Shown: one piece after another, positions 60,988 through 64,000 of the stretch
Layout: each line of letters begins with the position of its first letter
How positions within the stretch are numbered: position 1 is the first letter of the stretch
NCBI GenBank assembly: GCA_017549145.1
Contig: JAFYVM010000020.1
Span: forward strand, 142,879-206,878
Source of the DNA: Bacteroidales bacterium
GTDB taxonomy: Bacteria > Bacteroidota > Bacteroidia > Bacteroidales > UBA932
Length of the DNA: 64,000 nt
Direction of reading: 5' to 3'
The notes under the pieces: model-generated
Told to the model about the DNA's origin: nothing
Seen by the model: the letters and a program-made list of their open reading frames with translations, nothing else
Database searches by the model: none
Position numbers and translations under genes: made by a program

Positions 60988-62340
60988 ATGACATTAAAAT
61001 TTAAAATCAGAGTCTCAAAGAAGACTAAGGAAGGAGATTACTCTCCTATCTACGTGAGACTGTACGATGGCGCAATCTGCGACCAGACAGTCAAGACACG
61101 TTGCATGGTCCAGCCTCATTTCTGGGATCAGAAAGGACAGTGCATCAAGTACAGATGTCTGTGTCCGGAGCAGGAAAGGGACACAATCACATCGGAACTG
61201 CTCGGTATCCGCTCTTATCTGACTTCCAAGTACAATGAGTGCAAGCAACAGGGCAGGTCCATCTCGGATGCCTGGGTCCTGAAGACCTTGACTCAGTACT
61301 ACAAGGATGGTGGCAGGAACGCCGAGACACAGGCAAAGAAGAAGTACGCCTTTGACGAACTCTTCAACCAGTTCCTTTCCGTACGCAATCTGGGAGAGGG
61401 CCGAGCACGCCACTATGAGGTTCTACGCAGGATGATTCATCGATATGAATCTTATGTCCGTTGTGCAACCGGAAGGAAGCGCTACACTTTCGATGTTGTC
61501 AGAGTGGACAAGAGTGTCCTCGACAGTGTCTACGATTACATCGAGAACGAGTATGAGTATGTCCAGAAGTATGAGAAGATTCTTCAGGACAATCCCGAGA
61601 CTCGAGATATCAAGCCTCGCGGAGAGAACTACATGAGTGGTATCTTCAAGGAGGTGCGTGCGTTCTTCAACTGGGCGTACAAGACTAAGATCATCGACAG
61701 CTTTCCTTTCGAGGGTTTCGAGATGCCATCGGAAAGATATGGCTCGCCGATATATCTGACTCTTGAAGATGTGCAGAAACTGTACACTGCAGATCTTAGC
61801 GATGATCCTTATCTGGCTATACAGAGAGACATCTTCGTCTTCCAGTGCAATGTGGGATGCCGTGTCGGTGACCTCCTTCGTCTGAAGAAACGTGATGTCA
61901 TCAACGGGGCGGTCGAGTACATCCCGACGAAGACAATCAAGGAGAATGCGCGCACAGTAGTGGTTCCACTGAACAGCGTGGCGCAGGAAATTGTCGACAG
62001 GTATGCCGGCCTTCCTGGTGATCAGCTCCTGCCTTTCGACACCTCTGAAAGGTATAACGTCAGCATCAAGACAGTCTTCGAGAAGGCTGGAGTCACATAC
62101 CTTGTGACCAAGCTGGATACAGTATCCAGAACGGAGGTGAAAGTGCCGATCAATGAGATCGCCAGCAGCCATATGGCACGCCGTACCTTTATCGGCAACA
62201 TCTACAAGCTGGTAAAGGATCCTAACCTAGTCTCAGCCCTTACTGGTCACGTCGAGGGTAGCCGCGCCTTCACCCGCTACCGCACGATCGATATCGATAT
62301 GAAGAAGGATCTTGTGAAGATCCTGGAGGGAAAACAGTGA
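60988..62340 (+). CDS. Tyrosine recombinase / integrase
   Basis: 450 residues. An N-terminal arm-type domain (FKIRVSKKTKEGDYSPIYVRL), a SAM-like core-binding domain (about 120-235) and the catalytic domain. Catalytic residues are visible: Arg in FQCNVGCRVGDLLRL, Lys in the TKTIKENARTVVVPL hairpin, HMARRTF (H-x-x-R), LTGHVEGSRAF (His) and nucleophile Tyr in TRYRTID. This is the family found on Bacteroidetes conjugative and mobilisable elements. No transfer or excision genes accompany it here. Codon use looks richer in C-ending codons than its neighbours, consistent with transfer. Start ATG 60988 overlaps an inverted repeat. Confidence 0.93.
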   Translation: MTLKFKIRVSKKTKEGDYSPIYVRLYDGAICDQTVKTRCMVQPHFWDQKGQCIKYRCLCPEQERDTITSELLGIRSYLTSKYNECKQQGRSISDAWVLKTLTQYYKDGGRNAETQAKKKYAFDELFNQFLSVRNLGEGRARHYEVLRRMIHRYESYVRCATGRKRYTFDVVRVDKSVLDSVYDYIENEYEYVQKYEKILQDNPETRDIKPRGENYMSGIFKEVRAFFNWAYKTKIIDSFPFEGFEMPSERYGSPIYLTLEDVQKLYTADLSDDPYLAIQRDIFVFQCNVGCRVGDLLRLKKRDVINGAVEYIPTKTIKENARTVVVPLNSVAQEIVDRYAGLPGDQLLPFDTSERYNVSIKTVFEKAGVTYLVTKLDTVSRTEVKVPINEIASSHMARRTFIGNIYKLVKDPNLVSALTGHVEGSRAFTRYRTIDIDMKKDLVKILEGKQ

Positions 62341-62391
62341 TGCTAGTTTTGGTTTGACTGACATTTGACTGAACGGCCAAAATACGTCTCT

Positions 62392-62431
62392 GATTCGGAA
62401 TTTATTGCAAATTTGCAGTAAATTCCGAATC
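62392..62431 (+). terminator. 40-bp near-perfect palindrome after the integrase
   Basis: GATTCGGAATTTA / TAAATTCCGAATC (13 bp) enclose TGCAAATTTGCA with one T-G mismatch; followed by TCTTTATATGTTTATTT. Likely terminator; as DNA it could also be a binding or recombination site. Confidence 0.65.
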
Positions 62432-62516
62432 TCTTTATATGTTTATTTGGTGAGATGCTGCGATTGCTATTACTGAATGAAAAGTATGCTGTTGAATAAG
62501 ATTCTTTTTTTGAAAT

Positions 62517-62548
62517 TTTGTTGCTTTTCATGATAGTTGCTATATTTG
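62517..62548 (+). promoter_or_regulatory. Promoter for the 52-residue ORF / GNAT pair
   Basis: TTTG (62517-62520), 20 bp, TATATTTG (62541-62548): a full consensus. Predicted start near 62554, leader about 19 nt. Confidence 0.75.
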
Positions 62549-62572
62549 CGGAAAATTAAAGTTAAACTGATT

Positions 62573-62731
62573 ATGGCAAAACCTATTAAAGAAACGCCTG
62601 TTCTTACAGGAGATGATGCTACTCGTTTCGAGCAAGCTGCACAGGAGGTCGTGCCTGCATCACAGAAGGAAATTAATGAGGCAAAGCAGGCATATAGCTT
62701 TTTTGCTTCTATCGCAACCTTTGCATTGTAA
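62573..62731 (+). CDS. 52-residue protein, candidate antitoxin
   Basis: 52 residues from ATG 62573; the longer frame starts inside the promoter. Sequence begins MAKPIKETPVLTGDD and ends SFFASIATFAL, with a charged, Gln/Glu/Ala-rich middle that should be helical. No ribbon-helix-helix motif of the DUF1778 antitoxins is evident. It overlaps the GNAT start by one base (TAATG), the coupling expected of an antitoxin-toxin pair. I do not know a characterised homologue. Confidence 0.6.
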   Translation: MAKPIKETPVLTGDDATRFEQAAQEVVPASQKEINEAKQAYSFFASIATFAL

Positions 62732-63276
62732 TGAGACCTCAGCTTATTAAATTTACTCCAGGATATGACATTAAGCCGTTCGATTGCGAAGATGCAGATC
62801 TGAACGGTTTTTTGTTAGAAACGGATAGTTCTATTCCCAATGCCCATCATCATGCATTGGAGCTTTTGGCTGTAACCTATCTGATTGAAGATATGGATGC
62901 CGAAGAAACCATCGCTTATTTCAGTGTCCTGAATGATAAGATTGAGCGTGAAATTACTGATTCTACAGCATGGAATAGACTATCTCGTAAACTACCAAAC
63001 ATAAAGCGACGCAGTTCGCACCCCTCTGTTAAGGTGGGGCGTCTAGCTGTATCTAAAAAGTATCAAGGTCAGCAATGGGGAAGACAGATTCTTGCTTTCT
63101 TGAAAGAATGGTTTACCAATGATAACAAAACAGGCTGCAGGTATATAATAGTAGATGCCCTTAAGACCGCTCAAGGTTTCTATGAGAGTTGCGATTTCAA
63201 GGTGTTGGTTACTCCTGAAGAGAATGATGAGACGGTATTGATGTATTATGATCTCAAGCAATACGTAACAAGATAA
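62731..63276 (+). CDS. GNAT-family N-acetyltransferase, candidate TacT-like toxin
   Basis: 181 residues. N-terminal FDCEDADLNGFLLE recalls the xFDCGxxxLNxFL lead of TacT/AtaT toxins that acetylate charged tRNA. The acetyl-CoA loop is VSKKYQGQQWGRQIL (Q/RxxGxG/A form slightly altered: QGQQWG), preceded by VKVGRLAV, and YIIVDALKTAQGFYESCDFKVL is the usual C-terminal strand-helix. Coupled to the 52-residue ORF. It may equally be a metabolic acetyltransferase; the small partner, operon structure and accessory location favour toxin-antitoxin. Confidence 0.75.
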   Translation: MRPQLIKFTPGYDIKPFDCEDADLNGFLLETDSSIPNAHHHALELLAVTYLIEDMDAEETIAYFSVLNDKIEREITDSTAWNRLSRKLPNIKRRSSHPSVKVGRLAVSKKYQGQQWGRQILAFLKEWFTNDNKTGCRYIIVDALKTAQGFYESCDFKVLVTPEENDETVLMYYDLKQYVTR

Positions 63277-63697
63277 TAGAATACTTTAGAGATATAGATA
63301 AAGAAACTATGCTTCTGGAACATTATGTTTTGGGAGCATAATTTGTATAGGGTATCTCAAAAGCCTTCACAAATCGTCAGTCGTGACTGACGATTTGCAT
63401 CCAGAAACAGCCACTCTGTTCATTTACTATAAATCCGTTGAATTCCTGATTTTTCAAACTTAACTGCCATATATGTGAAAATTTCACATAAAAGTGAGTT
63501 AAAATCGCGATTTTGAGACTTTAACTCGAAAATCTGCGAAAGTTGGTTCGAATAAATATAAATCTCGTTTTGCAAATTCGACAATTGCGGTTGGCGAATT
63601 GAAGTACCTGTTTCCAAAATGGAAATAACCAGTCATATAACTTTTTATATCTTTAGATATAAGCGATTTCGCTCTTGAAAAAAGTTGCCTGGAGGTG
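63277..63697. other. 420-bp spacer without a convincing gene, palindrome-rich
   Basis: No ATG-started frame of note. It contains the palindromes at 63370-63397, TATGTGAAA-A-TTTCACATA (63472-63490) and AAAATCGCGATTTT (63501-63514), the latter inside GAGTTAAA / TTTAACTC. A weak hairpin TATGCTTC / GGGAGCATA just after the GNAT gene may be its terminator. Confidence 0.5.
63370..63397. repeat. 28-bp near-perfect palindrome
   Basis: CAAATCGTCAGTC (63370-63382) and GACTGACGATTTG (63385-63397) are perfect complements with a 2-nt centre. No T-run follows, so a protein-binding or recombination site is as likely as a terminator. Confidence 0.55.
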
Positions 63698-63727
63698 TTT
63701 GAAATAAGGAAAAAGTCTCTACATTTG
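63698..63727 (+). promoter_or_regulatory. Promoter of the leader transcript
   Basis: TTTG (63698-63701), 18 bp, TACATTTG (63720-63727). Predicted start near 63733, 17 nt before the leader ORF. Confidence 0.65.
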
Positions 63728-63749
63728 CATCCTCAAACCAAGAAAAACC

Positions 63750-63848
63750 ATGAGATATTCAATGAACATAATTACACTTGAACCGAAAGTCAGCGCAGGA
63801 TGGATCCTGGGTTGCAGAGTGCGATATGCTCATTGTAGTGGTAACTGA
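63750..63848 (+). CDS. 32-codon leader ORF
   Basis: Starts MRYSMNIITLEPKVSAGW (one Trp) and ends CRVRYAHCSGN before TGA 63846. It lies between a promoter and a terminator hairpin, the position of attenuation leader peptides. No run of one amino acid codon is present, so the sensed amino acid, if any, cannot be told. Confidence 0.4.
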   Translation: MRYSMNIITLEPKVSAGWILGCRVRYAHCSGN

Positions 63849-63875
63849 TAGATAGATCTGTCACGACTATACACG

Positions 63876-63907
63876 GAGGTGTCGCAACAAAGCGGCACCT
63901 CTTTTTT
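63876..63907 (+). terminator. Leader terminator (candidate attenuator)
   Basis: GAGGTGTCGC / GCGGCACCTC (63876-63885 / 63892-63901, 10 bp with one G-U), loop AACAAA, then TTTTTT. It sits 27 nt after the leader ORF and 51 nt before the next start codon. Confidence 0.75.
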
Positions 63908-63958
63908 GTGCCCGTTATTATCCACGAAATATTAAAAATCAAAATCATTCAATCAAAA

Positions 63959-64000
63959 ATGAAACAGACAATCAGAACATCTGAATGGCTATCGGTGATA
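63959..64000 (+). CDS. 5' end of a gene cut by the window edge
   Basis: ATG 63959 opens a frame for 14 codons (MKQTIRTSEWLSVI) up to the window end. Too short to identify. It is the gene that the upstream leader and terminator would control. Confidence 0.4.
   Translation, partial: MKQTIRTSEWLSVI

Larger units (their letters stand above)
60829..60989 (+). promoter_or_regulatory. Long inverted repeat bracketing the integrase promoter
   Basis: ATAACACTACTA (60829-60840) and TAGTAGTGTTAT (60978-60989) are perfect complements, 14 of 15 when extended outward by three. The right arm covers the integrase start codon (60988). Candidate binding sites for the recombinase or a regulator. Confidence 0.45.

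Noticed and set aside
63540-63560. tRNA T-loop-like GGTTCGAAT
   Set aside because: No acceptor, D or anticodon stem can be drawn around it on either strand.
63420-63617. 65-residue minus-strand frame
   Set aside because: It starts with TTG, has no promoter, and runs over the palindrome cluster; probably repeat-derived.
63750-63848. TPP riboswitch in the leader
   Set aside because: TGAGAT, CTTGAACC and CAGCGCAGG fragments recall the thi box in order, but the P1/P2 partner strands and the P4 helix are missing.
63750-63848. Tryptophan (Bacteroid-trp type) attenuator
   Set aside because: The leader ORF has one Trp codon only, and the next gene's first residues do not look like TrpE.
1-64000. 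CRISPR array or rRNA
   Set aside because: No regularly spaced direct repeats with unique spacers and no rRNA-like stretches were seen.

Overview
The window comes from a member of the Bacteroidales, probably a gut or rumen anaerobe. The grounds are: promoters of the Bacteroidetes type (TTTG, about 18-21 bp, TAnnTTTG) in front of many genes; no consistent Shine-Dalgarno sequences; a SusC/SusD glycan-uptake locus; an Rnf complex in the order BCDGEA; DUF4252, DUF4783 and DUF3108 proteins; and Bacteroidetes-type forms of queuine tRNA-ribosyltransferase and of the NtrC-like regulator. I cannot name the genus.

Layout. (1) 1-8.3 kb: housekeeping genes recO, efp, ispH and cmk, an NtrX/NtrC-like regulator without a DNA-binding domain that meets a 1188-residue NtrY-like histidine kinase tail to tail, and rlmH. 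(2) 8.4-11.8 kb: small secreted and outer-membrane beta-barrel proteins (three in a row) and a nucleoside permease. (3) 11.8-21.6 kb: tgt and an LptG-type permease on the plus strand, facing the operon alaS / LptF-Fmt fusion / ilvA / ilvE on the minus strand. (4) 21.6-33.4 kb: a long plus-strand series with two M23 peptidases, a MerR-like protein, Nif3, a coiled-coil zinc-ribbon protein, dnaB, a DUF3108 protein, an RseC-like protein and the complete rnfBCDGEA set. (5) 33.5-49.9 kb: a beta-glucan utilisation locus with GH3, a CYTH protein, a one-piece propeller-AraC sensor-regulator, GH5, SusC, SusD, a surface glycan-binding lipoprotein, a second GH3 and an EEP-fold lipoprotein. (6) 49.9-59.1 kb, mostly minus strand: a four-gene envelope operon (832-residue repeat protein, PatB/MalY aminotransferase, UgtP-like glycosyltransferase, YjdF-like membrane protein), a lipocalin, a DAACS symporter, and an ECF sigma module with two DUF4252 proteins. 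(7) 59.2-64 kb: accessory DNA with a small gene, a broken gene, a truncated WG-repeat gene, a nested palindromic element, a tyrosine recombinase with an elaborately palindromic promoter, a 52-residue ORF coupled to a GNAT acetyltransferase (toxin-antitoxin-like), a palindrome-rich spacer, and a promoter-leader-ORF-terminator arrangement that looks like an attenuator in front of a gene cut off by the window end.

How the genes work together. The glucan locus reads as a self-contained system: a membrane-spanning sensor with its own AraC output beside a candidate operator of repeated GGTTTCAA boxes, a surface GH5 endo-glucanase, SusC/SusD/SGBP uptake, and GH3 exo-glucosidases to finish the oligosaccharides. 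Rnf would couple ferredoxin and NAD redox to ion pumping in fermentative metabolism. The most unusual points are the LptF-Fmt fusion, the propeller-AraC protein lacking kinase and receiver, the GNAT pair with an unrecognised partner, the nested palindrome beside the recombinase, and the leader/attenuator at the right edge. I found no rRNA, tRNA or CRISPR array.
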